Positions 1 to 6,956 of a stretch of DNA of 64,000 nt are shown here, in pieces; within the stretch, counting starts at the first letter, position 1, and each line of letters opens with the position of its first letter. Made by a program: the position numbers and the translations under genes. The notes beneath the pieces are model-generated. The model had not been told where the DNA came from and made no database searches. It worked only from the letters and a program-made list of their open reading frames with translations. Source of the stretch: Reyranella aquatilis (GTDB taxonomy: Bacteria > Pseudomonadota > Alphaproteobacteria > Reyranellales > Reyranellaceae); the NCBI RefSeq assembly GCF_020880995.1, contig NZ_JAJISD010000014.1, positions 123,278 to 187,277 on the forward strand. The letters run 5' to 3'.

Positions 1-843
1 CCCGCCGCCGACATTGACCGGCCAGCCGTCGCGCACCGTGTCGACCGGCGGCGTGCCGTCGCCCCAGTCGACGATGGTGCCGCCGCCGTTGCGCGGCACG
101 GTGATGCGGGCGCGGATGTCCTTCTTCGGATCGGGCCGCACATAGGTGTGGACCACGAGATTGCCGCGCGGCCCGGCGCCGGGCGCGGCCGGAACGACCA
201 GGCTGACGGTCACGCTGGGCAGGCGCTTCGTGCCGGTGGGCAGCGCGCGCTGCAGGTCGGCGAGCGGGAGCGCGAGGTCACGCACGCCGGGCGCGAGCGT
301 GCCCAGCGAGAACTGGCCCTTGCCGTCGGTGCGGACCTGCGTGCGGTTGCCGCCCTTGTCGTCGGTGGCGACCAGCGGCACGTCGCGCGCCGGCTGCAGG
401 CCACGGGTCGCCGAGCCGAGCGCCGCCGTCCGATCGACGGAGGGCACGGCCGGTGCGGCGGCCGGCGGACTGCCCGTCGCTGTCGTCGCCGTCGCGGGCG
501 GGCGGTCGCGCGGCACCGGCTGGACGGGTGTTGACGGGACGGGCGCGGGCGCGACCTGCGGTTGAGGCGCGACGTCGCTGCCGGAGGCCGAGCCGGTGCG
601 CGGCGCGGGCCCGGCCGGCGCGCCGGGCTGCAGGCCGGGCGCCGGCGGCGCCATGACCGGCGGCGGTATCGGTGGCGGAGGCGGCGGTGCCACGCGCGGT
701 TGTGGCGTCATCGCGCCGCCGCCGGGCCCCATCGGGCCCTGCGACGCGGCGGGATACGACAACGACAGGAGCAGGGCCGCGGACAAGGCCACAGTTTTCA
801 CGCCCCGTTCGCGTGCGCGTCGCGCACCGACTCCGTTCCGCAT
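1..843 (-). CDS. Pro-rich exported protein with carboxypeptidase-regulatory-like domain (3' end outside window)
   Basis: The frame is open from an ATG at 843 (GGGGGAGAG upstream) to the window edge, so 281 codons are visible and no stop is seen. The N-terminus is a basic stretch followed by a hydrophobic signal segment ending in AASQG. Next comes a motif, MGPGGGAMTPQPRVAP, almost identical to one in the neighbouring protein at 1210-2067, then a Pro/Ala linker. The region around residues 145-190 (VPLVATDDKGGNRTQVRTD) resembles the beta-sandwich regulatory folds often found in secreted proteins. The function is unknown; export to the periplasm or cell surface is inferred. It is a tandem paralogue of the next gene on the same strand. 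Confidence 0.75.
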   Translation of the reverse strand, partial: MRNGVGARRARERGVKTVALSAALLLSLSYPAASQGPMGPGGGAMTPQPRVAPPPPPPIPPPVMAPPAPGLQPGAPAGPAPRTGSASGSDVAPQPQVAPAPVPSTPVQPVPRDRPPATATTATGSPPAAAPAVPSVDRTAALGSATRGLQPARDVPLVATDDKGGNRTQVRTDGKGQFSLGTLAPGVRDLALPLADLQRALPTGTKRLPSVTVSLVVPAAPGAGPRGNLVVHTYVRPDPKKDIRARITVPRNGGGTIVDWGDGTPPVDTVRDGWPVNVGGG

Positions 844-1038
844 GAAAGCTCTCCCCCAAGCCAGCAAAACCGACTCTCCCGGAAGCATCCTTACACACGG
901 AATGAATGTGCACAAGAACTGCGCGCAATTGCGGCGTGCATGCAATTTAGCGAGGCGTCGCCGTGATGCGTGGGAGCGGAGCCGAGCGAAGTCCATCTCG
1001 CGCCACCGGAGCCAAAGCGATCGCCCACGAGGCAGACG

Positions 1039-1160
1039 TCCCTCGCTCACGCTCGGGATGACAGTTTTGCTGGGATTCGCGCGGCGCGCCGATCAAGCAA
1101 GAGGTGTCATGCCGAGCATGAGCGAGGGAACCTTCGCTTTCTTCACAACGCCAACCACCA
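1039..1160. repeat. Palindromic intergenic repeat, copy A
   Basis: Near-inverted ends (TCCCTCGCTCACGCTCGGGA on the left, GAGCATGAGCGAGGGA on the right) enclose a GC-rich core, followed by a CGCTTTCTTC...ACGCCAAC tail. A second copy lies at 3575-3720, and its core matches this one in reverse complement (TTGATCGGCGC...GATTCCAGCAA). It fills most of the 366-bp gap between the two exported-protein genes, in which I see no gene. It behaves like a MITE or palindromic repeat element. Confidence 0.6.
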
Positions 1161-1209
1161 CGGATACTCGCCGCGAACAGAGTGGAGAGGCTGCTCCGTC
1201 CTCCGCGCG

Positions 1210-2067
1210 TTACTTGAAGGTGTACCTCCCGCCGCCCGTGCCGCCGACACCGTTGACCGGTGTCTGGCCGGAGTTGGTCTGGAACTTGAGCATGACCGTG
1301 TCGCTGGCCTTGGCGACCGTGAAGGTCCCGGTCGAGCTGCCGACCGGGAAGTCGGTGCGCGAGGCCGGCGTGCCATTGACGAAGACCGTCATGCTCAGCG
1401 TGCCCCCGCCGGACAGTTTCGGCAGCGCGACGTCGTAGGTGCCCGGTTCCAACTGCCTGAACGTCGTCTGCCCGTCGCCACCGGTGGTCTGTTTGATGGC
1501 GTTGCCGGCAGGCTTCTTCTGCACCACGACGTCGATGCCCGGGATCGGGTTGTTCGAATAGTTGGGCTGCGGCTTCGCGGGACCGGTCGGTGCGCCGGTC
1601 GTTCTCGAATACTGCGCGTCAACGGTCGCTGTATCACTTTCAGAGTTGTTGATGACACGGATGGTCTTCTGCGGGCCGCTCGTACCGCCGGTCGAGCTTC
1701 CGCCGGACGTCGTGAGCTTCTTGATGTCCGTCTGGGCATCCTGATCGATGTGATCGCGGTTGGAGTTGCTGGTCGCGCTGCGCGTCTGCGGCTGCGGGAC
1801 GGGCTGGTTGACCGAGGGAGCGACGACCGGCATCTGCGGCACCTGGGGCGCGACGACCGGCGCCTGCGGCGTGATGGTGGGCGCCTGCGGGGCGGCCGGT
1901 GCGACGCGAGGCTGGGGCGTCATCGCACCGCCACCCGGTCCCATCGCGCCCTGCGACAGCGCGGGCGACGCGGCCAGAACGAGGCTCATGGCCAGCAGCG
2001 TCGATACGGTGCCGGCGACACGCCGCACCCGCGGCGCGGTCCGAACAGTCCGATCATTCATGCGCAT
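1210..2067 (-). CDS. Exported protein with SpaA/CnaB-like domain, paralogue of upstream-facing gene
   Basis: The ATG at 2067 was chosen because GGGGGAGGC lies a few bases upstream; longer readings begin inside the 5' region. It has a signal peptide (hydrophobic stretch then ASPALSQG), the MGPGGGAMTPQPRVAP motif shared with the gene at 1-843, and a Pro/Ala/Gln linker. The C-terminal half contains a GQTTFRQLEPGTYDVALPKL segment typical of transthyretin-like/Cna-B beta-sandwich domains, in which a Gly-x-Tyr turn ends a strand pair. It is probably a periplasmic or surface structural protein; no catalytic motif was seen. The two paralogues are 366 bp apart on the same strand with a palindromic repeat between them. 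Confidence 0.75.
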   Translation of the reverse strand: MRMNDRTVRTAPRVRRVAGTVSTLLAMSLVLAASPALSQGAMGPGGGAMTPQPRVAPAAPQAPTITPQAPVVAPQVPQMPVVAPSVNQPVPQPQTRSATSNSNRDHIDQDAQTDIKKLTTSGGSSTGGTSGPQKTIRVINNSESDTATVDAQYSRTTGAPTGPAKPQPNYSNNPIPGIDVVVQKKPAGNAIKQTTGGDGQTTFRQLEPGTYDVALPKLSGGGTLSMTVFVNGTPASRTDFPVGSSTGTFTVAKASDTVMLKFQTNSGQTPVNGVGGTGGGRYTFK

Positions 2068-2346
2068 CGCAGCCTCCCCCGTTGGATCGACGGTCAGGAC
2101 CGCAGGGATTTTCGAGGGAGGGAGGGTCAACCGCCGACGGCCGACTTCCCAGGGCATCGAAGTCGCTACGGTACGCTAGCCAACGGATATGTTTTTTCAT
2201 ATTTCGTGAAACTGCACAAGACAGGCAACGGCAGCCGATCGCCGACTGGGCGACCGGCTGCGCGAGAGGCGCGCCCTTCTCGGCGACCCGGAGATCCTGC
2301 GCCGCGCCGAGGAGCCCTGCGAGGCGGTGAAGGCCGCGGTCCGGGC

Positions 2347-2793
2347 CTACGTCGCGGGCCGTCCGGACTGAAACCCAACGTCGGAAGTCGGACCGACAGC
2401 GGCCGTGTCGCCCGACAGGGCCTGCAGCACGGGTCTCGATTCGAGCCACTTGCGAGCCGAGGCCGCGTCCCGCACCACCTTGATGGGCCGCCGCGCGACG
2501 GCGAGGATGCCGAGCAGACGCGACAGCGCGACGGCCTGTTCGTCGCGCAGCACGAGCGCCAGAGGCCCCAGAGCGGTGTCCTGGAGAGTCCTCAGCCGGA
2601 CGCCGAGCGTCATCATCTCGTCCTCCGACAGGCTGAGATCGGCGCTCTCCGCATCGAACAGCTTGCGGTAGTGGAGCGCGCCCGAGGTCGCGGCCGCGTC
2701 GAGCATGCGCTGCAGGTCGGCGAGGCCGACGACCCCCTCGCACTGGACGTCGAACAGCTGCGCTTCCGAATCGATCTTCCAATAGACCGGCAT
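2347..2793 (-). CDS. Conserved hypothetical, SpoIIAA/STAS-like small protein
   Basis: About 148 residues, starting at MPVYWKIDSEAQLF. Alternating beta/alpha pattern with the landmarks YRKLFDAESADLSL, LGPLALVLRD and LLGILAVARRPIKVV. The divergent gene at 3143-3544 carries the same landmarks in the same order (WRKLFDGRNG, VGPLAFVMPT, LLGLIAAAQRPMRLF), so the two are clear paralogues. The fold resembles SpoIIAA-like/STAS proteins with a conserved Lys-Leu-Phe-Asp strand end. No enzymatic residues stand out; a regulatory or sensory role is inference. The start is moderately certain (GAGAG 8-10 bases upstream). Confidence 0.75.
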   Translation of the reverse strand: MPVYWKIDSEAQLFDVQCEGVVGLADLQRMLDAAATSGALHYRKLFDAESADLSLSEDEMMTLGVRLRTLQDTALGPLALVLRDEQAVALSRLLGILAVARRPIKVVRDAASARKWLESRPVLQALSGDTAAVGPTSDVGFQSGRPAT

Positions 2794-3142
2794 GACCCGA
2801 CTCTCGCGCCCCGCGCCGCGCCCTCGCGTGACGCGGAGGTGCACCGGGGTCGCCCGCTCGCGATCATGCCACCCGAAGCGCCTGAGATACCAATGCGTTC
2901 GTGCCTTCTGCCCGTTAGCGGACAGAGAGGCGGGCCGGACGCCAAGCGCCCTCGTTCGGCGGATGGGAGATCAGCCAGCTCTACGACAAGGGCCGGTTCG
3001 TAAAGAGCAGGTTCGTGCGCGGCGTCGCCGACACGAAGGGACCAGCCGCGACAGGCCAGCGTCCAACCGTGAGACCTGCCGGCGGAGAAACTGCCGCCGT
3101 CCGCCTCCCCGCGCCGCACCGGCCGGGATAGGATAGGACCCG

Positions 3143-3544
3143 GTGAACTCGACCAACCTCTCCCCGAACATGCCCCTCCACTGGACCGCCCAATCCAATC
3201 CGCCCCTCGTCACCATCGTCGCCGAGGGCGACGTGACGCGCGGCGACATCGAATCGCTCTTCGCCTTCCTCGTCCGCGCCGGCCTGGTGCCGTGGCGCAA
3301 GCTGTTCGACGGGCGCAACGGCCAGGGCGTGTTCACGCTCGAGGAGGTCGAGGCGATCGGCGCGCGCATCCGCGAGGCCGCGGGCGCACAGGAGGTCGGG
3401 CCGCTCGCCTTCGTGATGCCGACCGGCGGCGAGAAGCCGGAGCTGCGGCGGCTGCTCGGCCTGATCGCGGCGGCGCAGCGGCCGATGCGGCTGTTCCGCC
3501 GGGTCGCACCGGCGCGGCGCTGGATCCTGAAGACGGACGCCTGA
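3143..3544 (+). CDS. Conserved hypothetical, SpoIIAA/STAS-like paralogue
   Basis: 133 residues. The start used is GTG at 3143, giving MNSTNLSPNM; an internal ATG begins MPLHWTAQSN. It shares the order WRKLFD, GPLAFVM, LLGLIAAAQRPM and ARRWI with the gene at 2347-2793, which points away from it. The pair looks like an inverted duplication or a regulator/partner pair acting together. No signal peptide or membrane segment. The function is unknown; the small single-domain beta/alpha fold is the only inference made. Confidence 0.75.
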   Translation: MNSTNLSPNMPLHWTAQSNPPLVTIVAEGDVTRGDIESLFAFLVRAGLVPWRKLFDGRNGQGVFTLEEVEAIGARIREAAGAQEVGPLAFVMPTGGEKPELRRLLGLIAAAQRPMRLFRRVAPARRWILKTDA

Positions 3545-3574
3545 CGCGGCGGAGATGCGCATAGAAGATAAGGG

Positions 3575-3720
3575 TCCCTCGCTTACGCTCCAGGGCGAGG
3601 GTTCCCCCGCCCGCGATGACACTGTTCGTTTGATCGGCGCACTGCGTCGATTCCAGCAACATTGTCATCCCGAGCCTAAGGGAGGGACCTTGCGCTTTCT
3701 TCGGCACGCCAACGACCATC
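3575..3720. repeat. Palindromic intergenic repeat, copy B
   Basis: Second copy of the element at 1039-1160. The TCCCTCGCT and TAAGGGAGGGACCTTGCG ends and the GCTTTCTTC..CACGCCAAC tail match copy A, but the core is inverted relative to it. It sits just downstream of the 3143-3544 gene. Confidence 0.6.
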
Positions 3721-3764
3721 GCCTTCTGAGGCGATAGCCGCGAGCCGCGCAGGAACCGCGCGCA

Positions 3765-3792
3765 AGAAAAAGCCCGCCTTGCGGCGGGCTTC
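3765..3792 (-). terminator. Rho-independent terminator of the Asn/Gln-rich gene
   Basis: On the minus strand AAGCCCGCC-gcaa-GGCGGGCTT is followed by TTTTCTT, a classic GC stem with a T tract. It lies 15-40 bases after the stop codon of the small gene ending at 3808. Confidence 0.85.
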
Positions 3793-3807
3793 TCTTATCG
3801 AACCGGA

Positions 3808-3984
3808 TCAGCGGTTCTCGGACTGGCCGGGCTTCTGGCCCTGACCCTGGCTCTTGTCCGAACCCTGCTCCTTGCCGCCCTGGTTCTGCTTCTGGTTCTG
3901 CTGCTGTTCCTTCTGGGCCTGCTCGCGCTGCTGGTTCTGGTTCGGGTTCTGGGTCTGGTTGTTGTTGTTCACGAAAATCTCCAT
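3808..3984 (-). CDS. Asn/Gln-rich low-complexity microprotein
   Basis: 58 residues starting MEIFVNNNN, then almost only Asn, Gln, Lys, Glu and Gly (QNPNQNQQREQAQKEQQQNQ is typical). No hydrophobic segment and no known domain; predicted fully disordered and prion-like in composition. The strong terminator immediately downstream argues that it is really transcribed. A longer reading from 4062 adds a basic N-terminus but no better start. Low-complexity proteins of this type are often annotated as hypothetical in alphaproteobacteria. The role is unknown. Confidence 0.6.
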   Translation of the reverse strand: MEIFVNNNNQTQNPNQNQQREQAQKEQQQNQKQNQGGKEQGSDKSQGQGQKPGQSENR

Positions 3985-4126
3985 CGGATGTGCGCGGCCG
4001 GGACGGCGGCGCTTGTCCGTGGAGAACGGCCCGTTCGACGAACCGGTTGCCCACGCCGGCAAAGATCACGCGGACAAATAAAGGCGGAACAGGGTGCGCC
4101 AGCGCACCGACAGGAGGGCGTTCCTC

Positions 4127-4534
4127 TCACACCTCGCGCAGGCGCTTCACCCGCTCGCGGCCCTTCTCGATCGCATCGCCGACCGTCACGCGCAGTGTCG
4201 CCTCGGGCGCGGGACGCTCGCCGTATTTGCCCGGCGCGATGCGCGCGACGTACCACTTGATCGCATCGACATAGAGACGGCGCGCGGTGGCGTCGCCGGG
4301 CGAGGCCTCGCGCGCGACGCGGATCGCATCCTCGGCCAGCGCGTCGGCCAGCGTCTCGCGCGCCAGCGTGTAGCGGTTGCGGAACTGGGCGTTCTCGCGC
4401 AGCCATTGCCTCACCGTGCCGGCCAGCGGCATGCGCCGCGCGCGGCAGACCTCGTGCAGCAGATTGCCTTCGGCGACGCGGCGGCAGATCTCGGCTCCCA
4501 GCGCTTCGGTGAAGCGCACCGGACGCTCGTCCAT
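4127..4534 (-). CDS. Sf6-type phage terminase small subunit-like protein
   Basis: 135 residues. The N-terminus (ALGAEICRRVAEGNLLHEVC) and the following MPLAGTVRQWLRENAQFRNR match the helix-turn-helix DNA-recognition module of Sf6-type terminase small subunits. The stretch LYVDAIKWYVARIAPGKYGE is the family's conserved C-terminal signature. In phages this subunit binds the packaging site and loads the large subunit. Here no large terminase or portal gene follows, so it is a remnant or a co-opted DNA-binding protein. The ATG overlaps the upstream gene's TGA (ATGA), so the two are translationally coupled. Confidence 0.8.
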   Translation of the reverse strand: MDERPVRFTEALGAEICRRVAEGNLLHEVCRARRMPLAGTVRQWLRENAQFRNRYTLARETLADALAEDAIRVAREASPGDATARRLYVDAIKWYVARIAPGKYGERPAPEATLRVTVGDAIEKGRERVKRLREV

Positions 4535-4788
4535 CAGCCCTGCCCCTCGGAGCCGGCATCGATGCGGCCGGCCACCTTCTTGCCGAGACGGCGGCGGTTC
4601 ACGCGCATCAGCGCGACCGTGGCGGCGCGCGACTGGCCGGGCGAAAGCCCCGCCTCGCGGCGGCGACGACGCACGAGGTCGGGATGACGCGCCATCGCCG
4701 CGGCGATCTCGCCGTCGGTGTGGCCCGCCGCCACCAGCCGCCGCAGGCGCGCGGCATCGTCGGCGGTCCAGGGACGGCCGCGGCTCAT
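4534..4788 (-). CDS. Small HTH protein (Myb/GcrA-like DNA-binding)
   Basis: 84 residues. RPWTADDAARLRRLVAAGHT followed by DGEIAAAMARHPDLVRRRRR follows the W-x8-L-x7-G-x3-eIA pattern of small Myb/GcrA-like helix-turn-helix domains that check short sequence motifs. The C-terminus is basic. It overlaps both the upstream 40-residue ORF (ATGA at 4785-4788) and the downstream terminase-like gene, forming a tight three-gene operon. It probably supports DNA binding in a former prophage module; no catalytic residues. Confidence 0.7.
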   Translation of the reverse strand: MSRGRPWTADDAARLRRLVAAGHTDGEIAAAMARHPDLVRRRRREAGLSPGQSRAATVALMRVNRRRLGKKVAGRIDAGSEGQG

Positions 4789-4907
4789 GGCGCGGCTCCC
4801 GCGAAGCCTTCGCCCTCTTGCCGCCCCGTGCGCCGCGCCGCGCGCCGCGCGCGCGCCGGCCGTGTCCGATCCGTGATCGCGATGTCGCCCCGCCTCTCTT
4901 CAGCCAT
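4785..4907 (-). CDS. 40-residue basic leader ORF of the terminase-like operon
   Basis: Starts ATG at 4907 with GGAGGATC immediately upstream and stops in the ATGA overlap with the HTH gene. The product MAEERRGDIAITDRTRPARA is Arg-rich in its second half. Its strong ribosome site and the overlap suggest real translation, either as a small protein or to couple translation of the two genes below it. No homologue recognised. Confidence 0.5.
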   Translation of the reverse strand: MAEERRGDIAITDRTRPARARRAARRTGRQEGEGFAGAAP

Positions 4908-4961
4908 GTCGATCCTCCGTGCGGCCTTGTCGTCGCCGCAAACGCACGCCACCGTCGGCGC

Positions 4962-5552
4962 ATGAAAAGATTCGCGAAAAGATCCGGCCTGCTCCCGCTG
5001 GCGCTGCTGCTGTGCGCCGGCCCTGCGTTCGCGCAGACCAAGCCGGCGGCGCCCGCCGCCGCGCCCGCTGCACCGCCGGCTCCCGCGGCGAAGCCCGCCG
5101 CCTGCGCCAGTGCCGGCGCCCTGCCGCAGAGCTGGTCGGGCCAGGCCTATGCGATCGACGGCGAGCAGCTGGGCGGGGTCGGGCTGAAGGCGCCGCTGAA
5201 ACTCTGGGGCCTGCAGGCGCCGGCGCTGCGCGACGCGGCGAAGGCGGAGACGGTCGGCGGCATGCGCGCCCGCGCCACGCTCGAGGACCTGCTGGCGCGC
5301 GCCGACCACAAGGTGAAGTGCCGCATCGCCCGCTTCGATTCCGACTGCCGCCTGGTGGCGCAATGCGCGCTCGACGAGGCGCAGCCGGTCGATCTCGGCG
5401 GCGCGATGCTGGCCTCGGGCGTGGCCTGGGGTCACGAGCTGGAGGACGCGCTGTCGTGGGAACCGCGCGCCAGCCAGCGCTACGCCGACGCCGAGTTCGA
5501 GGCCCGCAAGGCGCGCAAGGGCATGTGGCCGGTCTGGCTCGGGGAAAAGTGA
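4962..5552 (+). CDS. Secreted SNase-like (thermonuclease-fold) protein
   Basis: 196 residues: a signal peptide (MKRFAKRSGLLPLALLLCAG...AFA), an Ala/Pro linker (25-50), then a staphylococcal-nuclease-like OB domain. Family landmarks are LKLWGLQAP (the usual RLWGIDAPE strand), VKCRIARF, DCRLVAQC and the C-terminal EARKARKGMW. The acidic residue normally following the AP of the first motif is missing (QAPALRD), so nuclease activity is uncertain; many proteobacterial relatives are similarly divergent. It is divergent from the phage-remnant operon, with 54 bp between the starts. Confidence 0.75.
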   Translation: MKRFAKRSGLLPLALLLCAGPAFAQTKPAAPAAAPAAPPAPAAKPAACASAGALPQSWSGQAYAIDGEQLGGVGLKAPLKLWGLQAPALRDAAKAETVGGMRARATLEDLLARADHKVKCRIARFDSDCRLVAQCALDEAQPVDLGGAMLASGVAWGHELEDALSWEPRASQRYADAEFEARKARKGMWPVWLGEK

Positions 5553-5636
5553 GTTTGTCCCGCGCGGTGTGACGGTACCCCCCTCGACTCCGGTGCGGGG
5601 CGGTGCTTGTCTGGGCGCGGGGATTGGGGAATCCGC

Positions 5637-6350
5637 ATGAACTTGGGAACGACCACGGCCGGGGGCGGCCGAGTCGACGATTCGGCCGTGCTGCGGCCCG
5701 ACGCAACAGTTGGTCCGGCCGCCGGATGGCGCGACGGGCTGAAGCGCATCGCCGCGCCGGCGAGCCTCGGGCTCGTGGCGGGCTTCTGCCTCGCCGTCGC
5801 GACCGGCGCCACGCATGCCGGCGGCGACGTGCGCACCGCCTTCCTGCTGACCGGCGCGGCGATCCTCGTCACCGGCATCAGCGTTTTCAGCAGCTGGGCC
5901 GTGAGCCAGTGGACCGACCATGCGCGCCGCCGCCGCCGCGCCGCGGTCGCCGGCCTGCATGTCGCGCGCCTGCGCACGCTGCTGCTCGAACTGGAGACGC
6001 TGGTCGTCAATCCGCGCTTCGCCGAGGAAGCGCCGCAACCGGGCACGCCGTGCTTCGAGGCGGCGCGCAGCGTGCTGCGGCGCATCGGCGACGCGGCCGA
6101 AGTCGGCGCCGACTTCGAGGACCTGGTCGACAGTCCCGACGATCTCGACGTGCTGGAGCGCGCGCGCTGGGCGTTCCAGGCCGCCCGCACCCAGTTCCGC
6201 GTGCCCGAGGGCGCGCTGCAGGATCCGGCGGCGGCGGCCGCGTGGATCGACGCCAGCCTGCGCGGCGAGCGGGTGCGCGAGACGCTGGTGCCGCTGATCC
6301 ACCATCTCGAAACGACCGAACGTCACCTCGCCGCCCGCGCCGCCGGCTGA
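5637..6350 (+). CDS. Hypothetical membrane-anchored protein
   Basis: 237 residues from the ATG at 5637; an in-frame TTG at 5607 is also possible. Two adjacent transmembrane helices (about residues 40-55 and 65-85) precede a long cytoplasmic region rich in Arg, Ala, Leu and Glu, predicted helical. No family recognised. The 3' end converges with the gene ending at 6323 and overlaps it by 28 bp. Confidence 0.6.
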   Translation: MNLGTTTAGGGRVDDSAVLRPDATVGPAAGWRDGLKRIAAPASLGLVAGFCLAVATGATHAGGDVRTAFLLTGAAILVTGISVFSSWAVSQWTDHARRRRRAAVAGLHVARLRTLLLELETLVVNPRFAEEAPQPGTPCFEAARSVLRRIGDAAEVGADFEDLVDSPDDLDVLERARWAFQAARTQFRVPEGALQDPAAAAAWIDASLRGERVRETLVPLIHHLETTERHLAARAAG

Positions 6351-6667
6351 GCGGCAGCCGCCAGCGCCGCATCGACCGCGCGCTCGACGTCGCGCTCGGC
6401 AATGCCCAGTTCGCGCGCGCGGTCGGCCAGCATGTCGCGCGTCGCCATGCGCGCGGCCCGCGCCGAGAAGTGGGCCTGGCGCTCGAAGCCGAGACAGTCG
6501 CGCGCATCCTCGACCAGCAGCGGATGCGCCGGCATGGAAGCCGGCACGGACGCAGGCGCGGGCACCCGGCTCTTGATATCGGCGCGTTCGATGTCGGTGC
6601 GCTTGATTCCGGCGCACTTGATATCGGCGCGCCTGATGCCGGGGCGCTTCATGTCGGTGCGGTGCAT
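6323..6667 (-). CDS. Hypothetical protein with N-terminal pentapeptide tandem repeats
   Basis: 114 residues. Residues 2-31 are six five-residue units (HRTDM, KRPGI, RRADI, KCAGI, KRTDI, ERADI) from a 15-bp DNA period. The remainder (PLLVEDARDCLGFERQAHFS onward) reads as a small helical domain. The start overlaps the stop of the upstream HTH gene (TGATG), so the two are translationally coupled. The repeats loosely echo the xxADI core of pentapeptide-repeat proteins, but are too few for a beta-helix. Function unknown; probably a partner of the HTH protein. Confidence 0.65.
   Translation of the reverse strand: MHRTDMKRPGIRRADIKCAGIKRTDIERADIKSRVPAPASVPASMPAHPLLVEDARDCLGFERQAHFSARAARMATRDMLADRARELGIAERDVERAVDAALAAAAQPAARAAR
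6575..6664. repeat. 15-bp in-frame tandem repeat (6 units)
   Basis: In the sense of the minus-strand gene the unit is close to AAGCGCACCGACATC, repeated six times with substitutions. It begins at codon 2. Confidence 0.75.
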
Positions 6668-6861
6668 CACGTCCACTCCGGCGGGATCAGCGCCTCGAGC
6701 CGGGCCAGCGTGTTGGCCGTCGGGTTCCAGCCGGGCCGCGCGGCCAGCCGCAGCGTCTTTTCGTCGACGCCCGCGCGGGCGGCGACCTCGCCGCGGGGCA
6801 TCCGGGTGGCGGCGAGCCAGCGGCGGACACGGGCGACGGCTTCGAGCGTGGGAGAGGTCAT
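6667..6861 (-). CDS. Small helix-turn-helix protein, Cro-like partner of the S24 repressor
   Basis: 64 residues from the ATG at 6861 (MTSPTLEAVARVRRWLA). PRGEVAARAGVDEKTLRLAA is a helix-turn-helix of the Cro/Xre type. It is divergent from the S24-peptidase repressor at 6957, with a 95-bp region between them that contains repeated CGGATT boxes, the classic lysogeny-switch arrangement. A longer start at 6897 would run into that control region. Inference: it regulates, or is regulated with, the repressor. Confidence 0.7.
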   Translation of the reverse strand: MTSPTLEAVARVRRWLAATRMPRGEVAARAGVDEKTLRLAARPGWNPTANTLARLEALIPPEWT

Positions 6862-6877
6862 GACCGGCAAGCATATC

Positions 6878-6928
6878 CGGATTGTTTTCCGTGACAAGAC
6901 GGATTCCGGAAAAAACTCCGCTCGGATT
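6878..6928. promoter_or_regulatory. Candidate repressor operator array (CGGATT x3)
   Basis: CGGATT occurs at 6878, 6900 and 6923 (spacings of 22 and 23 bp, about two helical turns), each followed by a TTCC or TTTTCC run. The array lies between divergent regulator genes, which suggests cooperative repressor binding. No footprint evidence. Confidence 0.4.
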
Positions 6929-6956
6929 CTATTCCTGTCCGTGCCATGATGCCGGC

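Noticed and set aside
2204..2371. Plus-strand reading GDRLRERRALLGDPEILRRA to a stop at 2371
   Set aside because: It looks like a natural protein C-terminus but has no start codon or ribosome site; most likely a short remnant, too weak to list as a gene.
970..3003. Long plus-strand frame of 677 codons
   Set aside because: Antisense to the exported-protein and SpoIIAA-like genes, Arg-rich, without domain.
2946..3131. Plus-strand fragment SFGGWEISQLYDKGRFVKSR
   Set aside because: Natural-looking but without start or homologue; probably a gene scrap between the paralogue pair.
4785..6617. Long minus-strand frame of 610 codons
   Set aside because: Arg/Ala-rich shadow of the SNase-like and membrane genes; only its last 40 codons (4785-4907) have a ribosome site and natural composition.
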